Assembly: GCF_010682105.1 (NCBI RefSeq)
Contig: NZ_JAAGWH010000004.1
Span: forward strand, 43,818-107,817
Length of the DNA: 64,000 nt
Direction: 5' to 3'
From: Modestobacter muralis
Lineage (GTDB): Bacteria; Actinomycetota; Actinomycetes; Mycobacteriales; Geodermatophilaceae
Part shown: positions 15,657-25,041 of the stretch, one piece after another
Position numbering within the stretch: the first letter of the stretch is position 1
Layout of the letters: each line of letters starts with the position of its first letter
Notes under the pieces: generated by a model
Database searches by the model: none
The model's input: the letters and a program-made list of their open reading frames with translations, nothing else
What the model was told of the DNA's origin: nothing
Position numbers and translations under genes: made by a program

Positions 15657-17278
15657 TCAGGCCCCGGCCGGGACCGGCGCCCCGTCGATCGGCAGCCGGA
15701 CGGTGAACGTGCTGCCCGCGCCGGGCTCGGAGCGGACCGTGAGCGACCCGCCGTGGGCCTCCCGCACGACCGCGCGCGCCAGCGGCAGCCCCTGCCCGGT
15801 GCCCCGGCCGACGTCCTTGGTGGTGAAGAACGGGTCGAAGATCTTCCCCCGCACGTGGTCGGGGATGCCGGTGCCGGAGTCGCTGATCCGGATGACGACC
15901 TGGTCGCCGTCCACCGCGCTGGTCACCCCGATGCGGCCCCGTGCCGGCCGGTCTCCTCCACCGCGTCGGCGGCGTTCACGATCAGGTTGAGGAACACCTG
16001 GTTCAGGTCGGCGATGTTGCAGCGCACCGGCGGCAACTCCGCCAGGTCCAGGGTCAGGTCGGCCACCCGGCTCACCTGGTGGCGGGTGACCGTGACCGTG
16101 GCCCGCAGCGCCTCGTTGAGGTCGGCGGGCACGTGCTCGGTGTGGCCGGGGTGGCTGAACGTCTTCATCGCCCGGACGATGTTGGCCACCCGGTCGATGC
16201 CCTGCAGGGTCTGCTCGATGGCACTGGGCACCTCCGTCTGCAGGTAGTCGACCTCCAGCCGGCCCTCGGCCTCCCGCATGGTGTCCTGCCGCTGCTCCCA
16301 GCTCGTCGCCTCGCCGGCGTCGAGCAGGTTGCGGTACAGGGTGACCATGCTCATCAGGTCGGCGAAGGCCTCGGCCAGGAAGCGGGCGTTGTCCCCGACG
16401 TACTGGATCGGGGTGTTGATCTCGTGCGCCAGCCCGGCGGAGAGCCGGCCCAGTGACTCCAGCTTCGACTCGCGGTGGACCTCGGCGTCCCGCGCCTTGC
16501 GGTCGGTGATGTCCCGGGTGCACATCTGGATCTCGGCGATGGCGCCGGTCCTGTCGCGCAGCACGGAGGACACCGCCTCCACCCAGATCCAGTGGCCCTC
16601 CTGGTGGCGCACCCGGAAGGTCAGCTCGCCGCGGCCGGCGTCCGCCCGGAAGCGTCCCTCGCGGTCGACGATCGCGCCGACGTCGTCGGGGTGGACCAGT
16701 TCCAGGGCGCGGCAGCCGACCAGTTGTTCCGGCGTCCGCCCGAGCACCGCGAGGACGGCGGGGGACACGTAACGGATCTCGCCGTCCGGCCCGTGCTGGC
16801 TGATCAGGTCGCCGCTGTTCTCCGCGAGCAGCCGGTGCAGCGCCTCCGAGCGGGCCAGCGACTCCTCGGCGGACTCCGACGCCCGCTGCGAGTCGACGAG
16901 CCGGGTCACCGCGCCGGCCACCGCGCCGTCGACCAGCACCGGCTGGGTGCGCAGTCGCACGGTGAGCGAGGTGCCGTCGGCGCGCCACAGCACGGCCTCG
17001 GCGTCCTCGGCCAGCGCCGGCGGGCAGGTCGGGCACCCGCCGTCCGGTGCCGCACCGCCGGGTGTGCCGGGTTCGTGTGCCAGCGAGTGCAGGTGCGCCC
17101 CGACCAGCTCGGTCACCGGGCGGCCGAGCACGGCGGCGGTGGCCGGGTTGGCGTAGTGGCAGATGCCGGCTGCGTCGAGGGACCAGACCGGGTCGGCGGA
17201 GGCGTCGAACAGCGTCCGGACCTGCCCCTGGGGCACCAGTCCGACGGTGACCGGTGCCGGGGCCGCCGGGGCGCTCAC
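15657..17278 (-). pseudogene. PAS-domain sensor histidine kinase, split by a frameshift near 15926-15960
   Basis: The upstream part (GTG 17278 to the stop at 15923) encodes two PAS-like domains (about residues 10-125 and 135-260, the second with the PAC-like MCTRDITDR), a phosphoacceptor AHEINTPIQYV with His about 285, and the N box NLIVNAADAVEE. It then ends in GRHGAASG. The remaining G1/G2 boxes (SDSGTGIP, FTTKDVGRGTGQGLPLA) continue to 15657 in another frame. Adding one C to the GGCCCC/GGGGCC run at about 15935-15940 restores ...RHGARIGVTSAVDGD. As sequenced, the kinase lacks half its ATP-binding domain. It is coupled (GTGA) to the response regulator gene upstream. Confidence 0.85.
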
Positions 17279-18456
17279 GCCGCACCGCCGGTCACCAGGA
17301 TCGGGCCCGCCAGCGGCTCACGGGCGGCGAAGTTCTCCAGCCGCTGCACGAGCGGTGCGGTGACGGTGGTGCCGCGCCCGACCAGCAGCACGCCGCCGGC
17401 CGTGCGGATGTCGTCGAAGACGAGCATCCCCTCCTCCAGCTCGCCGATGCCCACCACGCGGGCCTGCTCGGGGTCGTGTCCGGCCCCGTGGCAGCGCGCG
17501 AGCGCCGCGAGCACCGCGGGGTCGTGGGAGCCGGCGTCGGCCTGCAGCACGGCGATGGTGTCCTGCACCGACGGACGGGTGGCCCGGCCCTGCTCGAAGT
17601 CCACGGCGACCTTCAGAATGCGCGTCACGAGCGGCAGGTCCTCACCGCCCGGCACGCCCGGACCGTTCCCGACGCCGTCGTAGCGGGCCCGCTGCCAGCC
17701 GATGGCCGCCCCGACGGCCTCCAGGCGGGGGATGGCGGAGACCAGGTCGCGGCTCAGGTGCGGCACCCGGGCCTGCATCGCCGCCTCGTCCGGGTCCAGG
17801 GGGCGGCCGGAGTCGATCTTGACCTGCACGCTCGCGGGGAGGCTGACGCTGCCGAGCGCGGCGAGCATCGCGGCCACCTCCACCTCCCAGACGTCCTCGA
17901 CGCCCAGCGCCTCGGCCACCTCGGTGGCGGTCCGGGTGATCCGCTGGGACCGGGCGAAGGCCACCGGCTGGGCGAGCCCGAGCGTGGCGATGAACGCCTC
18001 GACCGTGCGGCGCAGGGTGGAGGCCATCAGCTCCTTCTCGGCGGTGGCCAACCGGTGGATCTCCACGGCCGAGCCGATGGCGTCCATCAGCACGTCCGGC
18101 GGGCAGGGCTTGGTGAGGAACCGGAAGACGTGGCCCTGGTTGACCGCGGCGATGGCGGCCTGGGTGTCGGCCTGCCCGGTGAGCAGCACCCGCCCGACGT
18201 CGGGGTGGCGGGTGCGCACCTTGGACAGGAAGGTGGCGCCGTCCATCTCCGGCATCCGCATGTCCGAGACCACGACCGTCACCTGCTGGGCCGCGAGGAT
18301 CTCCAGCGCGGCGGCACCGCCGGTCGCGGTGTGCACGGTGTACTCCCGGCGCAGCTGGCGACGCAGGCCGTCGAGGATGGCGACCTCGTCGTCGACCAGG
18401 AGGATCGAGGCGGGTGGCGTCGCCGGCGCGACGCTGCTGACGGTGGGGTTGGGCAT
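17275..18456 (-). CDS. response regulator with degenerate HD-GYP-like output domain
   Basis: The 393-residue protein has an N-terminal receiver domain with DDE (about 22-24), phosphoacceptor Asp about 65 in VVVSDMRMPEMDG, and the conserved Lys in FLTKPC. A second domain follows the RpfG layout: MLAALGSVSLP aligns with the usual HDIGKIGIP-type segment, but the HD pair is Ala-Ala, and the later HHE and GYP motifs are also missing (DGVGNGPG stands in). The output domain should therefore not hydrolyse cyclic di-GMP and may act by binding. The start is ATG 18456. The stop overlaps the kinase start (GTGA at 17275-17278), making a two-component operon. Confidence 0.88.
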   Translation of the reverse strand: MPNPTVSSVAPATPPASILLVDDEVAILDGLRRQLRREYTVHTATGGAAALEILAAQQVTVVVSDMRMPEMDGATFLSKVRTRHPDVGRVLLTGQADTQAAIAAVNQGHVFRFLTKPCPPDVLMDAIGSAVEIHRLATAEKELMASTLRRTVEAFIATLGLAQPVAFARSQRITRTATEVAEALGVEDVWEVEVAAMLAALGSVSLPASVQVKIDSGRPLDPDEAAMQARVPHLSRDLVSAIPRLEAVGAAIGWQRARYDGVGNGPGVPGGEDLPLVTRILKVAVDFEQGRATRPSVQDTIAVLQADAGSHDPAVLAALARCHGAGHDPEQARVVGIGELEEGMLVFDDIRTAGGVLLVGRGTTVTAPLVQRLENFAAREPLAGPILVTGGAA

Positions 18457-18529
18457 GACGCTCTCCCTGACGATGCGGACCCGCCGGCGAGTGGCGGTCA
18501 CCTCCGTCATCGGCCGCACGTGCCGGAGA

Positions 18530-18545
18530 TGTGATCCAGGCCACC
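18530..18545 (-). promoter_or_regulatory. possible CRP-like site upstream of the response regulator
   Basis: Read on the minus strand, the site is GGTGG-CCTGGA-TCACA, 8 of 10 matches to the CRP half-sites TGTGA-N6-TCACA. It is 74 bases before the response regulator start and also lies just 5' of no other gene. This is a weak call. Confidence 0.3.
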
Positions 18546-18572
18546 TCCATCGAGTGAGGCCTGTCACGTCTC

Positions 18573-21500
18573 TCAGGCCAGGGCCCGCTCCGTCGTCCGC
18601 CGGCCCAGGTCCACCACCGTGTCGTGGGCGGCCGGGAGGTGCCGGTCGTGGGTCACGCACACGACCAGCCGGCCGGCCAGCGCCCGGCGCAGGTCGGCCA
18701 CCAGGGCGGCGGCCGTCGGTGGGTCCAGGTGCGCGGTCGGCTCGTCGAGCAGGACGACGTCCCGGTCGGCCAGCAGCGTCCGGGCCACGGCGAGCCGGCG
18801 GCGCTCCCCGCCGGACAGCGACGTGCCGCCGGCGCCCACCGAGGTGTCCAGGCCGGCGGGCAGCTCGGCCAGCAGGCCGCCGAGCCCGGCGTCGGTGAGG
18901 GCCGCGCGCATCGCCTGCTCGCCCGCGGCGCCGGCGAGCTCCCCGCGCGGGCGGGCCAGCGCCAGGTTGGCCCGCAGGGACGCGTCGAACACGTGCGCGT
19001 CCTGCGGGCACCAGGCGATCGCGGACTGCACGTCGGCGCGGGCGAGCCGGTCGACCGGCACCGGACGGCCGCCGTCGCCGAGCACGTAGTCGCCCGACGC
19101 CGGGCGCAGCGAGGCCATCAGCACCGACAGCAGCGTCGACTTGCCCGAGCCGGACGGGCCGGTGACCACCAGCCAGCCGGTGCCCGCGGTGGCCACCAGG
19201 TCCAGGTCGGTGAGCACGCCGGGGCGGCCCGGCCAGCCGGCGGTGAGGTGCTCGGTGGCCAGCTCGCGCACCGGGCGGGGGACGGCGAGGCGGTCGGCCG
19301 GTGCGGGGTCGGCGGCCACCGGCTCGGCCAGCACGGCCCCCACCCGGGCGCGGGCGTCGCGCCAGGCGAGCCGGTGGCGGGCGGCGGCACCGATCGCGGT
19401 CAGCGGCTCCAGCATCGCCAGCGGGGCCAGCGCCAGGACGGCGGCGACCGGGGCGGACAGCTCGCCGGCGCGCACCGCGGCCCCGGCCACCGCGATCGCC
19501 AGGACGGCGGCCGCGCCGGTGGCCAGCACCGCGACCGCGTCCGCGGCGGCGGCCGCGGCGGCACCGGACTGCGCGGCCCGGCCCTGCCGGCGGCCCAGCG
19601 CGTCGAGCCGGTCGACCTCGCCGGCGGCCAGGCCGTGCACCCGCAGGTCGGCAGCGGCCTCGAGGGCGGCGCTGGTCTCGCGCAGGGTCACCGTCTGCAG
19701 CTCGGCGGCGGCGCGGGCGACGCCGCGGTCGGCCCACCGGTGCACCGCCAGGACGGCGAGCACCGCGGTGGCGACGACCGCGCCGACCAGCAGCCCGGCC
19801 CGGACGTTGAGCACGGTCAGTGCCGCCGTCGCCCCGGTCAGCACCACGGCCGACACCAGCGGCGGCGTGACCACCCGCACCGACAGGTCCTGCAGCAGGC
19901 CGACGTCGCCGACCACCCGGGCCAGCGCGCGGCCCGGCGTCCGGTCGGCAGCAGGGCCCTGGGCGATGAGCGCGCTCCACAGCCGCAGCCGGGTCCGCGT
20001 GGCCAGCTGGAACGCGGCGTCGTGGCTGGCCAGCCGCTCCAGCCAGCGCAGCACCGCCCGCCCGAGGCCGGAGCCCCGGACGGCGACGATGGCGATCATC
20101 AGGGTGAGGATCTGCGGCTGCTCGGCGGCCCGGACGATCAGCCAGCCCGACACCGCGGTCAGCGCGATGCCGAACGCCGAGGACGCCGCCCCCGCGGCGA
20201 CCGCCCGCGCCACGGCCCGCCGCGGCCAGCTCAGCCCCGCCGTCGTCGCCGGCCCGGCGGTCCCGCCCGCGACCGGTCCGGCCTCGACAGGGGCAGGAGT
20301 GGCCACTTCTGCCCCCGTCGAGGCGGCCGGGACGGTGGTCAGGGCCGGGACGCCGGTGCGCGCGGGCAGCTCGACGGTGCGGTCGGCGAGCGCCGCCAGC
20401 GCGGGCTCGTGGGTGACCAGCACGGTGCACAGCGAGCCGCGCAGCCCGTGCAGCAGCTCGGCGACCCGGGCGGTGGCGGCGGCGTCGAGGGCCGCGGTCG
20501 GCTCGTCGAGCAGCAGCACCCGCGCACCGCGCTGCACCCGCACCAGCGCGCGGGCCAGCGCGACCCGCTGCAGCTCACCGGGGGACAGCGTGCGGCAGGC
20601 GCGGTCGCGCAGGTGGTCCGCGCCCACCCAGGACAAGGCGGTGTCGGCGAGCTCGGGAGCGCGGTCGCCCTCACCGGCGTGCCGGAGCAGCTCCTCGAGC
20701 ACGGTGTCGGCGACGGTCACCGGGAACTGCGGGACGACGGCGACGTCCGCAGGCCGCAGCACGGTGCCGGTGACCTGCGCGGTGCCGCCGTCCTGCAGCT
20801 GCCCGGCGAGGACGGCGAGCACGGTGGACTTGCCCGAACCGCTGGGGCCGCGCAGCGCGACCAGCTCACCGGGGGCGACGGTGAGGTCGACGTCGTCCAG
20901 GGCGGGGGCGCCGCGGCCGGGGAAGGTGACGGTGAGGCCGGTGACGGTGACCCCGCGCAGGCCGCCGTCGGGCAGCGCGCCGACGACCGGCCGGGGCGCG
21001 GGGGTGGCGAGCACGGCGCGGGCAGCGGCGGCGGCCTCGGCGGCGTCCTCGGAGGCGTGGTGCGCCGAGCCCAGCGCGCGCAGTGGGGCGAACGCCTCGG
21101 GGGCCAGCAGCAGGGCGAGCAGCCCGACGGAGAGGTCGAGGGTGCCGTGGGTGAGCCGCAGGCCGACGGTCACCGCGACCAGCGCGACGGACAGGGTGGC
21201 CAGCACCTCGAGCACGAGCGCGGACAGGAAGGCCACGCGCAGGGTGGCCAGGGTGCGGCGGCGGTGGTCCTCACCGAGGTCGGCGAGCGCGCCCAGCTGG
21301 TCGGCGGCGCGGCCCAGGCCGACCAGCACCGGCAGGCCGCGGACCAGCTCGGCGACGTGCCCGGCGATCCGGTCCAGTGCGCGGGCGGCCTGGGCGGTCT
21401 CGTCGCGGGTGTGCAGCCCGACCAGCGCCATGAACAGCGGCACCAGCGGCAGGGTCACCGCAACCAGCACCGCCGACAGCCAGTCGGTGACACCCAGCAC

Positions 21501-21962
21501 GAGCAGCAGCACCGGCGGGACGACGACGGTCTGCGCGAGCGCGGGGAGGTAGGTGGCCAGCGCCGGCCCGAGGTCGTGCAGCCGGGTGGTGGCCAGCACC
21601 GCGGCCGGTCCGGTGCCGCCGGCGGTGGTCACGGCCTCGCCCTCGCCCTCCAGCAGCCGGGTGAGCAGCTGCCGGCGCAGCGCGTCCTCGGCGCGGCGGG
21701 CGTCGCGGGTGGCGAGCACGCCGCCCAGTCCACCGGCCGCGGCCCGCAGGGCGACCCCGCCCAGCGCCACCGCCAGCGCCGTCCCGGGGACGACGCCGTC
21801 GAACACGTCGGCGATCGCGCGGGCCAGCCCGGCGGCCAGCAGGACCACGCCGACGGTCTGCACCAGTGCGACCAGTGCGGCCCGGACCAGCGCGCCGGTC
21901 AGGCCCGGCACCCCGGCCAGCGCCCCCAGCGGGCCGCGTCCCGCCCCCGGCCGCTCGCTCAT
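18573..21962 (-). CDS. cydDC: thiol reductant ABC exporter, fused CydD-CydC
   Basis: The 1129-residue protein joins two complete ABC exporter halves. The N-terminal half has six membrane helices, Walker A GPSGSGKST and VLLLDEPTAALD. The second half has another six-helix domain, Walker A GPSGSGKST, signature LSGGERRRL and VVLLDEPTAHLD. The first half's signature is LSPGELQRV. CydDC exports cysteine/glutathione-type thiols, or affects haem handling, and is needed to assemble cytochrome bd in bacteria that have been studied. An Ala/Pro/Thr linker (about residues 545-590) connects the halves. The ATG at 21962 overlaps the cydB stop codon (ATGA). Confidence 0.93.
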   Translation of the reverse strand: MSERPGAGRGPLGALAGVPGLTGALVRAALVALVQTVGVVLLAAGLARAIADVFDGVVPGTALAVALGGVALRAAAGGLGGVLATRDARRAEDALRRQLLTRLLEGEGEAVTTAGGTGPAAVLATTRLHDLGPALATYLPALAQTVVVPPVLLLVLGVTDWLSAVLVAVTLPLVPLFMALVGLHTRDETAQAARALDRIAGHVAELVRGLPVLVGLGRAADQLGALADLGEDHRRRTLATLRVAFLSALVLEVLATLSVALVAVTVGLRLTHGTLDLSVGLLALLLAPEAFAPLRALGSAHHASEDAAEAAAAARAVLATPAPRPVVGALPDGGLRGVTVTGLTVTFPGRGAPALDDVDLTVAPGELVALRGPSGSGKSTVLAVLAGQLQDGGTAQVTGTVLRPADVAVVPQFPVTVADTVLEELLRHAGEGDRAPELADTALSWVGADHLRDRACRTLSPGELQRVALARALVRVQRGARVLLLDEPTAALDAAATARVAELLHGLRGSLCTVLVTHEPALAALADRTVELPARTGVPALTTVPAASTGAEVATPAPVEAGPVAGGTAGPATTAGLSWPRRAVARAVAAGAASSAFGIALTAVSGWLIVRAAEQPQILTLMIAIVAVRGSGLGRAVLRWLERLASHDAAFQLATRTRLRLWSALIAQGPAADRTPGRALARVVGDVGLLQDLSVRVVTPPLVSAVVLTGATAALTVLNVRAGLLVGAVVATAVLAVLAVHRWADRGVARAAAELQTVTLRETSAALEAAADLRVHGLAAGEVDRLDALGRRQGRAAQSGAAAAAAADAVAVLATGAAAVLAIAVAGAAVRAGELSAPVAAVLALAPLAMLEPLTAIGAAARHRLAWRDARARVGAVLAEPVAADPAPADRLAVPRPVRELATEHLTAGWPGRPGVLTDLDLVATAGTGWLVVTGPSGSGKSTLLSVLMASLRPASGDYVLGDGGRPVPVDRLARADVQSAIAWCPQDAHVFDASLRANLALARPRGELAGAAGEQAMRAALTDAGLGGLLAELPAGLDTSVGAGGTSLSGGERRRLAVARTLLADRDVVLLDEPTAHLDPPTAAALVADLRRALAGRLVVCVTHDRHLPAAHDTVVDLGRRTTERALA

Positions 21963-22975
21963 GCGCCGATCTTCTCCGCGTGGGGGGCCTCCGGCTCGGC
22001 GGAGAGCCGCTTGCGGAACACCCAGTAGGTCCACGCCTGGTAGCCGAGCACCACCGGCAACCCGAAGCCGGCGGCCCAGGTCATCACCGTGAGGGTGTAG
22101 TCGCTGACCGAGGCGTCGGAGATCGTGACGTCGAACGCGCTGCTGATCGTGGACGGGACGACCACCGGGTAGGCCGCGCCGAAGATGGTCGCGGTCGAGC
22201 CGAGCAGCACGACCGCCCAGGCGGTGAAGGCTTGGCCCTCGCGGTCGACCCGGATCCGCGCCCAGGCGACCAGCACGGACAGCGCCGCGACCAGCCAGAG
22301 CACCGCGGTGATCGCGGTGCCGCCGCGCAGGTGCACCAGCCCGGCCCAGGCCAGCAGCGGCAGGGCGGCCACCGGCGACCAGCGCTGGGCGAACGCGCGG
22401 GCGGCCAGCCGCACCGGCCCGTCGGTCTTGAGTGCCAGGAACACCGCCCCGTGCACGAGGGAGAACCCGAGGACGGCGACCGCGCCGAGCACCGCCGGCC
22501 AGCCGATGCCGGCGAACGCACCGCCCACCCGGGTGCCGTCGGCGTCGATGGGCAGCCCGAGCGTGGTCGCACCGAGGGCGGCGCCGATGCCGAGCGCGGC
22601 GATCAACGAGCCGGTGGTGATGACCCGGGTCCAGGTGGCGTCCCACTGCTCGGTGTGGTGGGAGTGCCGCCACTCGAAGGCCACCGCCCGGACGATCAGC
22701 CCGACCAGCACGAGCACGAAGGGCAGGTAGAGGGCGGGCAGCCAGGTGGCGTACCAGCCGGGGAAGGCGGCGAACACCGCGCCGGCGGCGGTGATCAGCC
22801 AGACCTCGTTGCCGTCCCACAGCGGGCCGATCGAGCGCAGCATCAGGTGGCGGTCGGTCTTCGTGCGGCCGAGCACCGGGAGCAGGGCGGCGACGCCGAA
22901 GTCGAAGCCCTCCAGCAGCAGGAAGCCGGTCCAGAGCACCGCGACCGCGATGAACCAGAGGGTCTGCAGGTCCAT
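21959..22975 (-). CDS. cydB: cytochrome bd ubiquinol/menaquinol oxidase subunit II
   Basis: The 338-residue membrane protein has the CydB start MDLQTLWFIAVAVLWTGFLLLEGFDFGV, with the conserved GFDFG motif, and DGNEVWLITAAGAVFAAFP shared by all CydB proteins. About eight to nine membrane helices are visible. With CydA it forms the high-affinity, cyanide-tolerant terminal oxidase used at low oxygen or under redox stress. It lies 13 bases downstream of cydA and overlaps cydDC by 4 bases, so the cyd genes form one operon. Confidence 0.96.
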   Translation of the reverse strand: MDLQTLWFIAVAVLWTGFLLLEGFDFGVAALLPVLGRTKTDRHLMLRSIGPLWDGNEVWLITAAGAVFAAFPGWYATWLPALYLPFVLVLVGLIVRAVAFEWRHSHHTEQWDATWTRVITTGSLIAALGIGAALGATTLGLPIDADGTRVGGAFAGIGWPAVLGAVAVLGFSLVHGAVFLALKTDGPVRLAARAFAQRWSPVAALPLLAWAGLVHLRGGTAITAVLWLVAALSVLVAWARIRVDREGQAFTAWAVVLLGSTATIFGAAYPVVVPSTISSAFDVTISDASVSDYTLTVMTWAAGFGLPVVLGYQAWTYWVFRKRLSAEPEAPHAEKIGA

Positions 22976-22988
22976 GGTCCACGTCTCC

Positions 22989-24542
22989 CTAGTACGCGAA
23001 GGACAGGACGTCGTCGGACTTCTCGTCCCGCCCGCCCGGCAGGTCGTCGTCCGGCGTCCCCTCGGGGGTGTGGCCCGGGGTGGGGGCGCCGTCGCCGGTG
23101 GTGATGCCGGCGCGGACGAACCGGACCAGCAGCCAGGCCTCGACGACCGCGAGTGCCCCGTAGAGCACGGTCAGCGTGCTCAGTGAGGTGAGCACCTCCC
23201 CGGCGCTGACGCCGGGGGAGACGGCCTGGGCGGTGAAGAAGTACACCTGCTCGGCCCGCGGGACGTCGGGGTTCGGGTAGACGACGAAGGGCTGGCGGCC
23301 CATCTCGGTGAACACCCAGCCCGCGGCGTTGGCCACGAACGGCGCGGCGACGGCGGCGAGCGAGCCGTAGACGGCGATCGGGTTGGTGGGCACCCGGCCC
23401 TTGCGGGTGGCCCACAGGGCGTAGGCGCCGACGCCCGCCGACAGCATGCCCATGCCGATCATGAACCGGAAGTTCCAGTAGGTGACGGCCAGCACCGGGG
23501 TGTAGTCGATCGGCTCGCCGGCCTTGTCGCCGAAGCTGGGGTCGTCGGGGTAGGTGGCGCCGTAGGCCGCCGCGTACTCCTGCTGCAGCTCGTTGACGCC
23601 GGGGACGGCGGTGGAGAAGTCGCCGTGGGCGAGGTAGGAGAGCAGGTAGGGGACGGTCCAGGAGTGGACGTCGTCGCACTCGTTGGAGCCGAGCTTGCCG
23701 AAGGCGAAGATCGAGAACGGGGCCGGCGCCTCGGTGGTGCACAGCGCCTCGGCCGAGGACATCTTCAGCGGCTGCTGCTCGTACATCAGCTTGCCCTGCA
23801 CGTCGCCGGTGATCGCGGTGAGCATGAAGGCGGCGATGGAGACCCAGCCGCCGAGGCGCACCGAGCGGCGCCAGACGCTGTGGTCGACGTCGGTGGTGGG
23901 GGCGCCGGCGAGCGTGCGCTTGCGCAGGTGCCACAGGCCCACGCCGACCAGTGCGGCGCCGGCGACCATGAGCGCGGCGACGATGGTGTGGCTGAAGGCG
24001 GCCAGCGCGGTGTTGTTGGTCAGCACGGCGAGGAAGTCGACCTGCTCGGGGCGGCCGGTGGCGTCGTCGGTGACCACGCCCACGGGGTGCTGCATCCAGG
24101 AGTTGGCCGCGATGATGAAGAAGGCGCTGACGATCGAGCCGATCACCGCCGCCCACAGGGTGGCCAGGTGCACCTTCTTCGGGATCCGGCCCCAGCCGAA
24201 GATCCACAGGCCCAGGAAGGTGGACTCGAGGAAGAAGGCGAGCAGCGCCTCCATGGCCAGCAGGGAGCCGAAGACGTCGCCGACGAAGCGGCTGTACTCG
24301 CTCCACGCCAGGCCGAACTGGAACTCCTGCACGAGGCCGGTGGCCACGCCGAGCACGAAGTTGATCAGGTAGATGCGGCCCCAGAAGCGGGTCATCCGCA
24401 GCCACTCCGGCTTGTCGGTGCGCACCCACATCGTGTGCATGACCGCGACCAGGATCCCCAGGCCGATGGTCAGCGGGACCATGAGGAAGTGGTAGACGGT
24501 GGTGATGCCGAACTGCCAGCGGGCGATGTCCAACACGTCCAC
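22989..24542 (-). CDS. cydA: cytochrome bd ubiquinol/menaquinol oxidase subunit I
   Basis: The 517-residue protein begins VDVLDIARWQFGITTVYHFL. The His in that first helix (about residue 18) is the haem b595 ligand position. MHTMWVRTDKPEW and the motif GWVFTEMGRQPFVVY, which forms part of the haem b558/quinol site, are conserved. CydA carries the three haems and the quinol-oxidising Q loop. The start is GTG 24542; an ATG is absent at the expected position. Two TTCTAC-N5-GTAGAA operators lie 40-80 bases upstream in the gap shared with blaI, so BlaI control of the bd oxidase is plausible. Confidence 0.96.
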   Translation of the reverse strand: MDVLDIARWQFGITTVYHFLMVPLTIGLGILVAVMHTMWVRTDKPEWLRMTRFWGRIYLINFVLGVATGLVQEFQFGLAWSEYSRFVGDVFGSLLAMEALLAFFLESTFLGLWIFGWGRIPKKVHLATLWAAVIGSIVSAFFIIAANSWMQHPVGVVTDDATGRPEQVDFLAVLTNNTALAAFSHTIVAALMVAGAALVGVGLWHLRKRTLAGAPTTDVDHSVWRRSVRLGGWVSIAAFMLTAITGDVQGKLMYEQQPLKMSSAEALCTTEAPAPFSIFAFGKLGSNECDDVHSWTVPYLLSYLAHGDFSTAVPGVNELQQEYAAAYGATYPDDPSFGDKAGEPIDYTPVLAVTYWNFRFMIGMGMLSAGVGAYALWATRKGRVPTNPIAVYGSLAAVAAPFVANAAGWVFTEMGRQPFVVYPNPDVPRAEQVYFFTAQAVSPGVSAGEVLTSLSTLTVLYGALAVVEAWLLVRFVRAGITTGDGAPTPGHTPEGTPDDDLPGGRDEKSDDVLSFAY

Positions 24543-24582
24543 GGCGACCTCCCCGGTTGCTGTCGTACGATCTACACGTTCT

Positions 24583-24622
24583 TTCTACGCCGAGTAGAAG
24601 AACACTTCTACATCGCGTAGAA
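24583..24622. promoter_or_regulatory. twin BlaI-type operators between cydA and blaI
   Basis: TTCTAC-N5-GTAGAA occurs twice in direct succession, at 24583-24599 and 24606-24622, 23 bases centre to centre (about two helical turns). Dyads with TAC/GTA cores are typical of BlaI/MecI-family repressors. They lie in the 134-base gap of two divergent transcripts, 55-94 bases before blaI and 41-80 before cydA. Confidence 0.75.
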
Positions 24623-24676
24623 AACACGCCGTGTGAGCTGGCAGACAGTGCAGCGAGACCTGCCGACAGGAGATCG

Positions 24677-25039
24677 ATGAACACCCTGGGGGACCTGGAG
24701 CGCTCCGTGCTGGAGCACCTGTGGGCCGTCGGCGGCCCGCGCACGGCCACCCAGCTCAAGGACGACCTGGCCGACCGCGGTCTGGCGCTGACCACCGTGC
24801 ACACGGTGCTCACCCGGCTGGAGTCCAAGGGCTTCGTCGCCCACGACGACGCCCGGCCCCGGCAGTTCCGCGCCGTGGGCACCCGCGAGGAGCACGTGGC
24901 CGAGCTGATGCACGAGGTGCTCGGCCAGGCCGGTGACCGCCAGGCCGCCCTGGCCCGCTTCGTGGGCAGCGTCGACGCCAGTGAGGTGGCGATGCTGCGC
25001 GACCTGCTCGCCGGCGCCGAGCGGGACCGCCTCGGCTGA
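24677..25039 (+). CDS. BlaI/MecI-family transcriptional repressor
   Basis: The 120-residue protein is a winged-helix repressor: LGDLERSVLEHLWAVGGPRTATQLKDDL, then the recognition helix region TTVHTVLTRLESKGFVAHDD, matching BlaI/CopY/MecI proteins. These dimers are normally removed from DNA by proteolysis by a partner BlaR/M56 peptidase, which is encoded directly downstream. The ATG at 24677 has AGGAG 5 bases upstream; in-frame sequence further 5' is the operator region. Autoregulation is likely through the two upstream dyads, which may also control cydABDC. Confidence 0.93.
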   Translation: MNTLGDLERSVLEHLWAVGGPRTATQLKDDLADRGLALTTVHTVLTRLESKGFVAHDDARPRQFRAVGTREEHVAELMHEVLGQAGDRQAALARFVGSVDASEVAMLRDLLAGAERDRLG

Positions 25040-25041
25040 CC

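Noticed and set aside
18624..22028. A 1134-residue plus-strand frame opposite cydDC
   Set aside because: Low-complexity Gly/Gln/His/Arg sequence antisense to a clear ABC exporter gene; no start context or homology.
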